Assembly: GCF_008801925.2 (NCBI RefSeq)
Contig: NZ_CP062803.1
Location: 4,464,001 to 4,528,000, forward strand
Reading direction: 5' to 3'
From: Cupriavidus basilensis
GTDB taxonomy: Bacteria > Pseudomonadota > Gammaproteobacteria > Burkholderiales > Burkholderiaceae
Length of the DNA: 64,000 nt
This document shows, piece by piece, positions 16,350 to 25,166 of the stretch. Both the position numbers and the translations under genes were made by a program. The notes beneath the pieces are model-generated. The model ran no database searches, was not told the origin of the DNA, and saw nothing but the letters and a program-made list of their open reading frames with translations. Every line of letters begins with the position of its first letter. Positions within the stretch are counted from its first letter, which is position 1.

Positions 16350-16984
16350 AGCGGCGCATCGTAGAACGCACGCTCCTGCGCGGCGTGATCGTCGGTGATG
16401 GAGAGCGCCATCAACTGATCGAGCGTCACGGCATCGGCCCTGTAGTTCGCCATCAGGCGCGGCGAGACGTTCGCCAGCTTCAAGCGGCGCTGCACCACCA
16501 GCGGCGTGACGGAAAAATCCGCTGCAATGTCTTCGATGGGGCGGCCTTCGGCCACCAATGCCGCAAACGCTTCAAACTGGTCTGCCGGATGCATGGCTTC
16601 GCGCTGCACGTTCTCGGTGAGGCTCGCGGTACGGGCCGTGCCATCGGCCACTTGCAGGCAAGGCACCTGCCAATCCTTGGCGATGCGGTGTTTCTTCGCC
16701 AGCAGCTTGAGGGCCGCAAGGCGGCGACCACCGGCCACCACCTCGTAATGCTCGCCATCGGCAGCGGGAATCACGATCAGGTTTTGCAGCAAGCCCACGC
16801 GCTGGATGCTCGCGGCCAGTTCGGGAATGGACATGCGCGGGGTCTTGCGCACGTTGCGGCCCGTGGGGCGCAGCACCAGCCGCGACAGGGGAACCAGAAT
16901 CATGGGCTTGCTCGGGTCGGCGGCTTGCAGCACGTTGGCGCGGGTGTCGAGGGCTTGGGCTTCGGTGTAGGTAACGGCGTTCAT
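16313..16984 (-). pseudogene. parB: ParB/RepB/Spo0J protein, N-terminal fragment
   Basis: The N-terminal 216 or so residues of the ICE ParB. The ParB nuclease-like/CTPase fold is seen in LVLRPTGRNVRKTP, GLLQNLIV and YEVVAGGRRLAALKLLA, followed by TENVQREAMHPADQFEAF and the helix-turn-helix EDIAADFSVTPLVVQRRLKL. After AFYDAPLWQRSP the frame runs into a stop; the true continuation is in the next frame (14934..16349). The ATG at 16984 is preceded by TTGGAGATTCACC. As sequenced the protein would lack its C-terminal two thirds but keep the CTP and DNA-binding domains. Confidence 0.85.
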
Positions 16985-17048
16985 GGTGAATCTCCAATCG
17001 AGTGAAACAAGGGAATGGAGGGGAACCGCCCCTCCGGCGGGGAACGGT

Positions 17049-17876
17049 TCAGGCCTTGAGCTGACGCATGCCATCGGCCAGCAGCCACAGGGCGCGGTTC
17101 AGGCGCACATCGGAATCGATGCCCTGCACGGGCCGGGTCCGCTGCCTGCGGCCATTGGCGGCGCGGCCAGCCAATCCGCCCTTGGTCAAGTTCTCCTGCG
17201 TGCGGTTGAACACGCTCCACAGGTCGGGGCGGCGGTCATCGAACCGGCGCGGCATCAGGATTTGCGATTCCGTGATGGGCGCGGGCTTGGTCGGGTCGTC
17301 GTACTTGAGGGCCAGCGCAGCGCGGGCGAACACTTCCGATTCCCCTGCATCCAGCGTGATGGCCTGCATGGATTCGCGCGATTCCTGCGCATGCTCGAAG
17401 CCACCTAGCACCTGATAGGCGCCCTCGATGACATGCCCGGCCACGTCGCCTTTGTGGGGCACGCGCACATCGCCCATGGTGTCGCCGCAGACAAGGCCAT
17501 TGCTGCAAACGAAGCGGAACATGCCACCCAGTAATTGATAGCTGCTCGTGCCGTCGTGCGAGTTCAGCAGGATGATTTCATTGGCTTCGCGGGCGTTGAT
17601 CTGGTTGGAGTGGCGCAGGCGCAGCATGTGTTTGGTGTGCTCGCGCCGGCCTTCGTTGCGCACGCGGGTTTGGCACACCATGAAGGGCTGGAAACCCTCC
17701 TTGCGAAGCTCGGTCAACACGGCGGCGGTGGGGATGTAGCTGTACCGCTCGGAACGGCTCTCATGCGGAGCGTCCGCGAAGATGGACGGGGCCACCCTGC
17801 GAATCTGGTCATCGGACAGCGGGGTTTCGCTGCGCAATGCGGGGGAGTGGTGAGCGAAGCGGGATGCGAGTTGCAT
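17049..17876 (-). CDS. DUF932 domain-containing protein
   Basis: A 275-residue member of the DUF932 family, recognised by ERYSYIPTAAVLTELRKEGF, HMLRLRH and FRFVCSNGLVCGD. The family is common on plasmids, phages and ICEs and is phage/plasmid-related but of unproven function. The ATG at 17876 follows AGGAGAAAGACC. The stop is 64 bases before the parB start, so the two probably form one operon reading leftwards. Confidence 0.88.
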   Translation of the reverse strand: MQLASRFAHHSPALRSETPLSDDQIRRVAPSIFADAPHESRSERYSYIPTAAVLTELRKEGFQPFMVCQTRVRNEGRREHTKHMLRLRHSNQINAREANEIILLNSHDGTSSYQLLGGMFRFVCSNGLVCGDTMGDVRVPHKGDVAGHVIEGAYQVLGGFEHAQESRESMQAITLDAGESEVFARAALALKYDDPTKPAPITESQILMPRRFDDRRPDLWSVFNRTQENLTKGGLAGRAANGRRQRTRPVQGIDSDVRLNRALWLLADGMRQLKA

Positions 17877-18545
17877 GGTCTTTCTCCTGAGGCTGTTGAA
17901 GAAAACCGCACACCGGATTCCTAGATTCGGAGCCCAGCCTTTCGGCTGTTCGGTGCGGTCGGCACGAGGAACCCGGTTGGCCCTGTTGCCACCGTCTTTC
18001 CTGAGTTCATCGCCCGCGGCCAAAGGAGCGCGCGGACGGGGGCCGTCAAGGAAACAAGCGCAGGGTGGGTGCGGCCCGCAGGCGCAGCCGAGGACACGGC
18101 CCTGCGCGCCTTGACGGCCTACGGGAGCGGGCTACGGTCGCTGACAAGGTGATGGAGTCAGGGAAGACGGCTGGACATGGCAACGGCCCTCCCTGTGTGC
18201 CGACCGCACGGCAAGCGCAAGCGCGCAGGCCCGAAGCTGGAAGCCGGGCCGGAGGCGTCAGCCGAGCGGAGCGAGGGAACGATGGAAGCCCGCATGGGGC
18301 GAGACGCTGCAGGCGGCTCGATGCGCAGCACGACAGCGCGACCGGCCATGTTTCTTGGCCGGGGACGCCCTGCATCCACAACCGACAAAGCATGAGCGCC
18401 GAACTTGGTAACTGGTCGTTACGCTAATCTAGCGATGGCACGCCCATGAAAAGGGCCGGGACATGGCGCCTGCCTAGCAGGATTTCGTCTGCTTGTGCAG
18501 TGTGGCGCCGGGGACAAAGCAACTCAAAAATAATGGAGCAGTATC
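17877..18545. other. Gene-free interval with a long stem-loop at 18041..18119
   Basis: About 670 bases separate DUF932 from the RES gene, with no credible gene. A 79-base element at 18041..18119 is bounded by a perfect 11-base inverted repeat (GGCCGTCAAGG and CCTTGACGGCC), extended inwards by GCGCAGGG and CCCTGCGC, giving about 19 paired bases around a GC-rich centre. It could be a structured RNA, an operator or part of a transfer or recombination site. The divergent promoters of DUF932 and the RES gene must also lie here. Confidence 0.5.
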
Positions 18546-19226
18546 TTGAGCGGAGTCGATCTAGATGAAAAGGCAGTCTGTGGCACATGCATCGGCAATA
18601 AGTTCCTAAGCCAGAAGATAAGTGCCAGCGAAACGACCGATGTAGCGTGTGACTATTGCGGACGGAACGCACCGACCTTGGGGCTAGATGAAATCGCACA
18701 GATTTTTGACCACGAGTTCCAGGACAACTATCAAGTTGCCGACAATATTCTTCGTGAGGATCATGGGTATCCGTCTCTCGGGGATGAACTCCAGGAGATC
18801 ATTCAGCAAGAAGTAGAACCCGCATCCCATGCGCTTTCCGACGATTTATTCGAAATCGTGTGGGCCATCTGGGAACGCGATGCATACGATGGCCAGGCAC
18901 CAGAGGCGGACGCCTTATTCATTAAAACTGGCGTAGCAGACCACTGGCTTCATCGCCGATGGCATGACATGCAGGAAAGTCTTCGGACACGCACTAGGTT
19001 TGTTAACCCAGACGCACTCGAAGTGCTCCAGATGGTCTTCGACAAGGTAGACAAAGATGTCACTGCCTCGGGCGAGCCTTTGATTGTCGAGGTCGGCCCC
19101 GGTCATGAACTGGGAACTCTTTTCCGCGCACGTGTTTTTCAGAACGACGATGCCTTGGAGAAGGCGCTGGAAGACCCAGACGCTCAACTGGGGCCCCTTC
19201 GGGTGTTGGCGGTGCGGGACGCATGA
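18546..19226 (+). pseudogene. HEPN/RES N-terminal domain protein, first fragment of a split RES gene
   Basis: 226 residues that look like the N-terminal part of a two-domain RES protein. A zinc-ribbon-like pattern, C12xxC15 and C35xxC38, opens a domain of the HEPN/RES N-terminal type 1 kind, followed by an acidic helical region. It ends with GHELGTLFRARVFQND, the start of the RES domain, and then runs off in the wrong frame at 19191..19197. One more C in the C-run would give QLGPPSGVGGAGRMNARG and join it to the next fragment. Base composition is lower in GC than the ICE backbone. Confidence 0.75.
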
Positions 19227-19912
19227 ACGCCAGAGGCATCTCGATGTTCTACGGCGCCAATTCGCCAGATGTCGCGATTGCCGAGGTACGGCCTCCCGTT
19301 GGAAGCCGCGTTGCGGTTGCAGAATTCAAAATTCTTCGTTCAATACGATTGCTGGATTTGACACGCCTGCCGCAAATTCCATCTGTCATAAATCGCAGCA
19401 TGTTCGATGCGTCATCACTGGAAATCGCGCGACGACAGAAGTTCCTTTCTCAACTCGAAAGAGTACTCACCAAGCCCGTCCTCCCTGAGCACAGTGAGGA
19501 TGGCTATCTGTTGACACAAGTGATATCCGACTATCTCGCCACCCATGCGAAGCTCAATTTGGATGGATTAATCTTCCGCTCTGCGCAGGTGCCAGCATCC
19601 GAAAACAGGCGCCCGCTCAACGTCACGCTATTCAACAAGGCATCGTTCGTAAAGAGATTTTTCAAGAGACATGGGCGCGAGTTAAATGCCTATCTATACG
19701 AAACGGATGATGAGGGTGATCAATGGTTTCATCCACAGGTTTGGTACAAAGAAGATCCCGCATCGCTCAACGATGAATGGGATTTCTTGGAAAAAACCGA
19801 TTCGACGTTGGAGCTTGTCCCCCAGTCCATAGTCATCTGCGAAATCAAAGGCATCAGCTATGACATACGGAAATCGGAGGTGCAATTGATGGACGTATCT
19901 GAGCGGACTTAG
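19223..19912 (+). pseudogene. RES domain, second fragment of a split RES gene
   Basis: 229 residues forming the bulk of a RES domain: RGISMFYGANSPDVAIAEVR with the conserved Tyr and Glu, later LDGLIFRSAQVP and NVTLF with the Asn/Ser region. RES proteins of toxin-antitoxin systems degrade NAD+ or transfer ADP-ribose. Here the conserved first Arg is encoded in the upstream fragment, so this piece alone should be inactive. The fragment starts inside the stop of the previous one. The intact protein would be about 455 residues, a single-protein HEPN/RES-NTD plus RES type rather than the small Xre-RES toxin. Confidence 0.78.
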
Positions 19913-20002
19913 GGCGAAGGGTTTTCTCGCTACCAAATGCATGAGAAGGCAATGCCGCGTGGTGGCGGTTTGGTGCGAAACGCCAGGCACTGTGCGCGAG
20001 CC

Positions 20003-20030
20003 TTGCAGCGAAACCCTGGGGGGTCATAAT
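20003..20030 (+). promoter_or_regulatory. Promoter candidate upstream of the RloC-like gene
   Basis: TTGCAG at 20003..20008 and CATAAT at 20025..20030 are spaced by 16 bases, a reasonable sigma-70 match, 88 bases before the proposed start of the ATPase gene. This suggests the ATPase-HNH pair is transcribed apart from the RES gene. Confidence 0.45.
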
Positions 20031-20118
20031 GTTTCCGTTTGCAACAGCGCTCCCATGGCCTGTACGGCGAATCGGGAGAGCTTCTGGACGATAAATGACA
20101 CGACGGCGGGAGGGGCCT

Positions 20119-22755
20119 ATGTCGATATTGCAGGAGATACTGGACTGGACGAAGGGGTTGCCTGAGTGGCAGAGCGATGCGGTGGCCCGCCTGCTGGCCA
20201 AGCAAACGCTCACGATAGAGGATCAGGATGACCTCTTCGCGCTACTCAAGGCGGCACATGGCATCACAGATCCCAAAGACCGCAAGCCCAAGCCGCTGAC
20301 GGCAGATCAGATTCCCGCTCCGGTCCAAGCGGCAACTCACGTTGAGCTGCGAGCCATCAAGAGCATGCGGCACGTCAACGCGATTGCGGAGAACCAGCGT
20401 CTGCCCTTCGGCGCCTCTGGAATGACCGTCATCTATGGCGATAACGGTTCAGGCAAATCGGGGTACTCCCGTGTGCTCAAGCGCGCATGTCGTGCGCGCG
20501 ATCAGACGGAGGCTATTCATCCGAACGCCAACTTGCCTGCAGGCAAAGCCGGGACTCCGGAAGCCACATTCGAAATCGCAATCGACGGAGTTGCGCAAGA
20601 TGCACACTGGCTCCACGGCAAAGCGGCTCCTGCTGCGCTTTCGTCATTTGCGATTTTTGACTCGCGTTGCGCTCGCGCCTACCTCGACAGAGAGGACGAT
20701 TTCTCCTATGTGCCCTACGGGCTCGATGTATTCGAAGGGCTGGCCAAAGTCTGCAAGCAGTTGAAGACGGCGATCGAAACCGAATACACCCAATCCGCCG
20801 CTGATCTGTCCGCCTTTGCGCCCTTGCAAGGCGACACACCCGTCGGCAAGTTAGTCGCCTCGCTTTCCGCCAAGACGGCCCTTGCCCAGATTGAAGCGCT
20901 AGCAACGGTGACCCCAGAGGAACTGACCCAGCATGCGTCTCTGGACAAGAGCCTAAAGGAGAACAACCCGAAGGAGAAGGCTGCGCAACTGCGCTTGCGC
21001 GCTCGCCGTATCACAGCTATCGCAGCGAATGCGGCCAGCAAAGGCGCACAGGTGGATCAAGCTGTCGTCGCCAAGCTGAAAGGTCTGGCAGACAGCTATC
21101 GCACGGCGCAGACTGCAGCCGCCCTCGCCGCGAAGCAGTTCAAGGAAGGTGAGAACCTGCTGCCGGCTACTGGCGGCGAGACATGGCGTGAACTATTCGA
21201 GGCAGCGCGTAAGTTCGCCATCGAGTCCCACCCAGAAAAATCGTTCCCCGCGCTGGGCGCGGACGCACCTTGCCCGCTCTGCCAACAACCCCTTGCCGAA
21301 GGCTCCGACCGCTTGCTGCGCTTCGAAGCCTTTATTCAACAGGAAGCGGAGAAGACATCCCAGGCACGCCGTGTTGCCCTGTACGCGGAATACAAGCCGT
21401 TCGCTGCGCAGGTTCTCACGCTGAATCTCGACGACGTGACATATGGAGAAATCGAGGCCTTGGACCCGCAACTGGCCGCCGATGCCAAGGCTTTCGAGCC
21501 GCTCCTGGCCGCCCGTCAGGTGGCCATCAAAGCGGCAGTGATCTCGCATCAGTGGGACGACGTCAGTCAACCTCTGGTCAATCCGACCGAGCGCCTTCAG
21601 GCTTTGGCTGACAAGTTGAATGCCGAAGCGGTGACCTTGGAGAAGGCCTCGGACGAAAAGGCCCGTGCGACCCTGCAGAAGCAGTTCCTGGAACTGGATG
21701 CACGGGTAAGACTGAGTCAGATCAAGGATGCTGTCGTCACCGCCGTCAATCGACTCGCCCACCAGGCCAAGCTCACGAAGTGCCTGTCTGCCGTGAAGAC
21801 CAACGCCATCTCGTTAAAGGCGTCGGAACTGGCGGAGAAGGTTGTGTCGAAGGAACTGGCCGACGCCCTGAACCGCGAATTCAAGGCGCTCGGTGTCGGC
21901 ACGTTGCGCGTTTCGCTGCAGAGCCGGTCGGATAGAGGTAAAGCCCTGCACAAGCTCAAGCTGGAACTACCACAAAGCCGCAGTCCGGGCGAGATCTTGA
22001 GCGAGGGCGAGCAGCGCGCGATCGCGATCGGTTCCTTCCTTGCCGAGGTCGGCCTAAATGGGGGGCAGGGCGGCATCGTGTTCGATGATCCGGTGTCATC
22101 TCTCGATCACCGTCGGCGTGAACGTGTGGCAAAGCGCCTGACTGCAGAGGCAGCGCGGCGGCAGGTTGCGGTATTTACCCATGACATCTACTTCCTGTGC
22201 CTGTTGGTCGAAGAAGCGAAGTTGGCGGGTGTCCCTATCGCAACCCAAAGTCTGACCCGCCGCACAGAGGGCTTCGGGGTTGCAGACCCCGATCTACCAT
22301 TCGAGGGAAAGACCGCGAGCAAGCGCGTCAGCGCCCTGAAAGCCCAGCATCAAGCCATCGCCAAACTCCACAAGGACGGCGAAGAGCAAGAACACAGACG
22401 GCAGACCGTCGATGCCTATTTCCGCTTGCGCATGGCATGGGAACGTGCCGTCGAGGAAGTACTACTGCGAGAGGTCATCCTTCGCTTCCGCAAAGGTGTC
22501 GAGACGCAGCGGCTGGCCGGTGTTGTAGTTGAGGATGATGACTACGCGCAAGTGAACGCGGGCATGACAAAGTGCTCGAACTACGCGCACGATAAGGCAC
22601 TCATGGGTGGTGTCGCCGTCCCAGAACCCGATGAACTGCTCGCCGACATCATGGCGCTGGAGACTTGGCGCGGACAGGTCGAGACACGCAACGTGAACAC
22701 GGCCAAGAAGCGTAAGGCCGGACCTGCCGTCGCGTCACTTGCCGCAGCGCCGTAG
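20119..22755 (+). CDS. RloC/PrrC-like AAA ATPase with zinc-hook motif
   Basis: An 878-residue ABC/SMC-like ATPase. The Walker A motif YGDNGSGKS is at about residues 106 to 114. A CPLC zinc-hook motif (C385, C388) sits in the middle of a long helical region, the signature LSEGEQRAIAIGSFLAE starts at residue 627, and Walker B GIVFDDPVSSLDHRRR is at about 652. This matches the AAA_13 layout of PrrC/RloC tRNA anticodon nucleases. The C-terminal part has R771-x3-E775 and H824, which could be the Arg-Glu-His nuclease triad; this pairing is my inference. Such proteins cut tRNA as an anti-phage response. The ATG at 20119 is chosen for its GGGAGGGG; a start 24 bases upstream is possible. The HNH gene follows. 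Confidence 0.8.
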   Translation: MSILQEILDWTKGLPEWQSDAVARLLAKQTLTIEDQDDLFALLKAAHGITDPKDRKPKPLTADQIPAPVQAATHVELRAIKSMRHVNAIAENQRLPFGASGMTVIYGDNGSGKSGYSRVLKRACRARDQTEAIHPNANLPAGKAGTPEATFEIAIDGVAQDAHWLHGKAAPAALSSFAIFDSRCARAYLDREDDFSYVPYGLDVFEGLAKVCKQLKTAIETEYTQSAADLSAFAPLQGDTPVGKLVASLSAKTALAQIEALATVTPEELTQHASLDKSLKENNPKEKAAQLRLRARRITAIAANAASKGAQVDQAVVAKLKGLADSYRTAQTAAALAAKQFKEGENLLPATGGETWRELFEAARKFAIESHPEKSFPALGADAPCPLCQQPLAEGSDRLLRFEAFIQQEAEKTSQARRVALYAEYKPFAAQVLTLNLDDVTYGEIEALDPQLAADAKAFEPLLAARQVAIKAAVISHQWDDVSQPLVNPTERLQALADKLNAEAVTLEKASDEKARATLQKQFLELDARVRLSQIKDAVVTAVNRLAHQAKLTKCLSAVKTNAISLKASELAEKVVSKELADALNREFKALGVGTLRVSLQSRSDRGKALHKLKLELPQSRSPGEILSEGEQRAIAIGSFLAEVGLNGGQGGIVFDDPVSSLDHRRRERVAKRLTAEAARRQVAVFTHDIYFLCLLVEEAKLAGVPIATQSLTRRTEGFGVADPDLPFEGKTASKRVSALKAQHQAIAKLHKDGEEQEHRRQTVDAYFRLRMAWERAVEEVLLREVILRFRKGVETQRLAGVVVEDDDYAQVNAGMTKCSNYAHDKALMGGVAVPEPDELLADIMALETWRGQVETRNVNTAKKRKAGPAVASLAAAP

Positions 22756-22967
22756 ACGGCTCAAGGTACTTTCATCGAGTTTCGGAGACTCGCAGCATCA
22801 ACCTTTCCCATTCGGTGCTCAAGTCATCACACAGCGTCGCCGACACGTCGGCCGCAGTGCGCTTGGGCGTTTTGCGACGCCCAAGGGCCGGATCAAACGA
22901 CAATCCGGCCTGCATGCCGTGTATCGCGCGCATAGGCGCTCAACCATCATCTCAAAACGAAAGCTTC

Positions 22968-23936
22968 ATGACCTCTCTCGAAGCCAATATCAAGTTCTAC
23001 GAAACGCACTACGACATGCTGCGGCAATGGTTCCTGCGCCCAGGAGATAAGGTTGTCCTCGGCGACAGGCAGAATCGCACTTGCAGGTTTTGCGGTAGGA
23101 AGCCGCCCGAGGTGACCTTCCGCAAGGTCGCTCATGCGATACCGGAAGCACTCGGCAACAAGAGCATAGAGAGCGCGTATGAGTGCGACGACTGCAATGA
23201 AGGGTTTGGACGCGGCATCGAGAACGATCTAGGCAACTGGTCGAAGCCAACACGTACCTTCGCACGCATTCGTGGAAAAACTGGCGTGCCGACCTTGAAG
23301 AAAGGCGGCGACGGGAAAGGCTGGCGAATCGAGTACGGCGCTGCGGGCTTCAATATCACCTCGTATGAGGATGACCCGCTTTACCAGATAGACGAAGCGA
23401 ACCAGCGGATCACCTTTCAGCTCAAGCGCGATTCCTATACGCCGGTCGCAGTGCTCAAGGCGTTCATGAAGATTGGCCTGACATTGCTCCCCGACGAAGA
23501 AGTCGGAAACTTCCCGCACTTGATGAGTTGGGTGAGGTCAACCGACCACAGTCGTCGATTTGCGGATCAGTGCCCGATCATTCGTACATTTCAGCCAGGG
23601 CCAATGCCGAACGATTTGATCGCCGCATTTGTCCTGCGGCGAAAAGCTCACGTCGCGAACTATCCCTACATGTTCTTGGTACTGGCCTACGGGAACGAGG
23701 TATTCCAAGTGCAGTTACCGTCGGAAAAACACGACCTCGCCCTGAACGGTCAGCCAGTTTCAATTCTTCCCTTTCCGACACCGGGTTCACCAGACCCGGC
23801 ACGGTATGGGCCATCCAAGGTTCGGGTGCTGGATCTAACCGGGCGTGAGGTAGTCAAAGGAGAGGTCGTTCCGGTTCAAGTTGGCTACGAACTTGCCGTC
23901 CACAAGACGGGGCCAGACGCGGCCTCGGAAGCGTAG
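22968..23936 (+). CDS. HNH endonuclease domain protein
   Basis: A 322-residue protein with an N-terminal HNH-type zinc finger nuclease motif: C39xxC42, H56 in AHAIPEALGNK, N64, and C73xxC76. The rest (residues 90 to 322) has no domain I recognise. The start at 22968 is chosen because the protein becomes family-like from MTSLEANIKFYETHYDML; upstream in-frame codons look like noise, and the ribosome binding site is weak. It lies 212 bases after the RloC-like ATPase in the same direction. An ATPase with an HNH partner recalls Septu-type defence pairs, but the ATPase here is longer and RloC-like. Confidence 0.8.
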   Translation: MTSLEANIKFYETHYDMLRQWFLRPGDKVVLGDRQNRTCRFCGRKPPEVTFRKVAHAIPEALGNKSIESAYECDDCNEGFGRGIENDLGNWSKPTRTFARIRGKTGVPTLKKGGDGKGWRIEYGAAGFNITSYEDDPLYQIDEANQRITFQLKRDSYTPVAVLKAFMKIGLTLLPDEEVGNFPHLMSWVRSTDHSRRFADQCPIIRTFQPGPMPNDLIAAFVLRRKAHVANYPYMFLVLAYGNEVFQVQLPSEKHDLALNGQPVSILPFPTPGSPDPARYGPSKVRVLDLTGREVVKGEVVPVQVGYELAVHKTGPDAASEA

Positions 23937-24017
23937 AGCGATAAGAGGCGCGGGGTGCAGCCCGTGAACCCGACGGCGGCACGCCAGGACGCCCGGCTAT
24001 TGCTGGAGTTTCCGGGA

Positions 24018-25166
24018 CTACTTCGACGTACGCAACTCCAACAGGTGCCGCGCGGTTTCCAGCTCTTTCTGCAACAGTTCGGCATCCGGCAGCACGGTAC
24101 GGTAGTTCGCCGCCATCACCTTCGAAGGCAAGCCTTCCAGCGCATACCGCGCCAGCGCATGGCCCTTGTCTGCGCACAGAATCAAGCCCACGGGCGGGTT
24201 TTCCTCGGGGTAGGCCCAATGTTCCTTGGCATAGTTGCAATACATGTGCATCTGGCCCACGTCCGCATGGGTCAGGCTGCCCAGCTTCAAGTCGATGATG
24301 ACCAAGCAACGCAACTTGCGATGGAAAAACAGCAGATCGACCCGATACCAAGTCTGGTCAATGCGCAAGCGCCGCTGCCGGCCGACGAAGGTGAAGCCTT
24401 CGCCCAGCTCCAGCAGAAAATCCTCCAGCCGCTGGATTAACGCGGCCTCCAGATCGGATTCCGAATACTCGTCCTTGAGGTTCAGGAACTCCAGTACATA
24501 CGGGTCTTTGATCGCGTCGTCGGGCGTGACGGCATCCTCGGGCCTCGCCACAGCTCCCTTGACCAGCATCGCCGCCTTATCCTTGGACAAGGCGGTGCGC
24601 TCGTAGAACTGGCTGCCAATCTGCCGGTCAAGCTGGCGCACGCTCCAGCCGCCGCGTAGTGCCTCGGTTTCGTAGAAGCGCCGGGCATGGGTATCCTTGA
24701 CCACCAGCAGCCGGACATAGGCCGACCACGGCAGCGTGAACACTTGCGCCAGCTCGGCGAGGCTCAATTTCCCAGACACCGTCTGGGATTTCTCATCAGG
24801 CAGCTCGTTGTCCAATTTCCCAGACAGTGTCTGGGAAATCTCGGAAACAGGGTATGCGAGGAAGAACCGCCGCATGTTCTCCAGGTTGTTGACGCCAAAG
24901 CCCCGCCCGAACCGCGCGGTCAGGTCAGCGGACAACCGGGCCATCAACTGTTCGCCGTACCCCGCGCGCCGCTTGCCCTGTTGTTCGGCCTCCACGATGC
25001 GGCGGCCAATCTCCCAGTAGCTGGCCGTCATCAGCGCATTGACGCTGCGCGCTGCTGCCTGGCGCGCGGCATCGAGCAGTTCCACGATGCCGCCGTGGAT
25101 GCCCGCGTAGCCGGCAGGTACGGCGGCGGGTGCGGCTCCCACCGCCGCAGGCGTCTTCCTGGTCAT
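24018..25166 (-). CDS. DUF1016 family PDDEXK nuclease domain protein (YhcG-like)
   Basis: A 382-residue protein of the YhcG family. The N-terminal winged-helix-like DUF1016_N region contains SYWEIGRRIVEAEQQG and FGVNNLENMRRFFLAYP. The C-terminal PD-(D/E)XK nuclease domain contains YRVDLLFFHRKLRCLVIIDL with the Asp and Asp-x-Lys, then YCNYAKEHW. Such proteins are found with restriction systems and in defence islands and may process DNA during replication or conjugation. A short internal duplication, two copies of an SQT(L/V)SGKL block about 20 residues apart, lies near residue 120. Its ATG overlaps the integrase stop codon. Confidence 0.87.
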   Translation of the reverse strand: MTRKTPAAVGAAPAAVPAGYAGIHGGIVELLDAARQAAARSVNALMTASYWEIGRRIVEAEQQGKRRAGYGEQLMARLSADLTARFGRGFGVNNLENMRRFFLAYPVSEISQTLSGKLDNELPDEKSQTVSGKLSLAELAQVFTLPWSAYVRLLVVKDTHARRFYETEALRGGWSVRQLDRQIGSQFYERTALSKDKAAMLVKGAVARPEDAVTPDDAIKDPYVLEFLNLKDEYSESDLEAALIQRLEDFLLELGEGFTFVGRQRRLRIDQTWYRVDLLFFHRKLRCLVIIDLKLGSLTHADVGQMHMYCNYAKEHWAYPEENPPVGLILCADKGHALARYALEGLPSKVMAANYRTVLPDAELLQKELETARHLLELRTSK

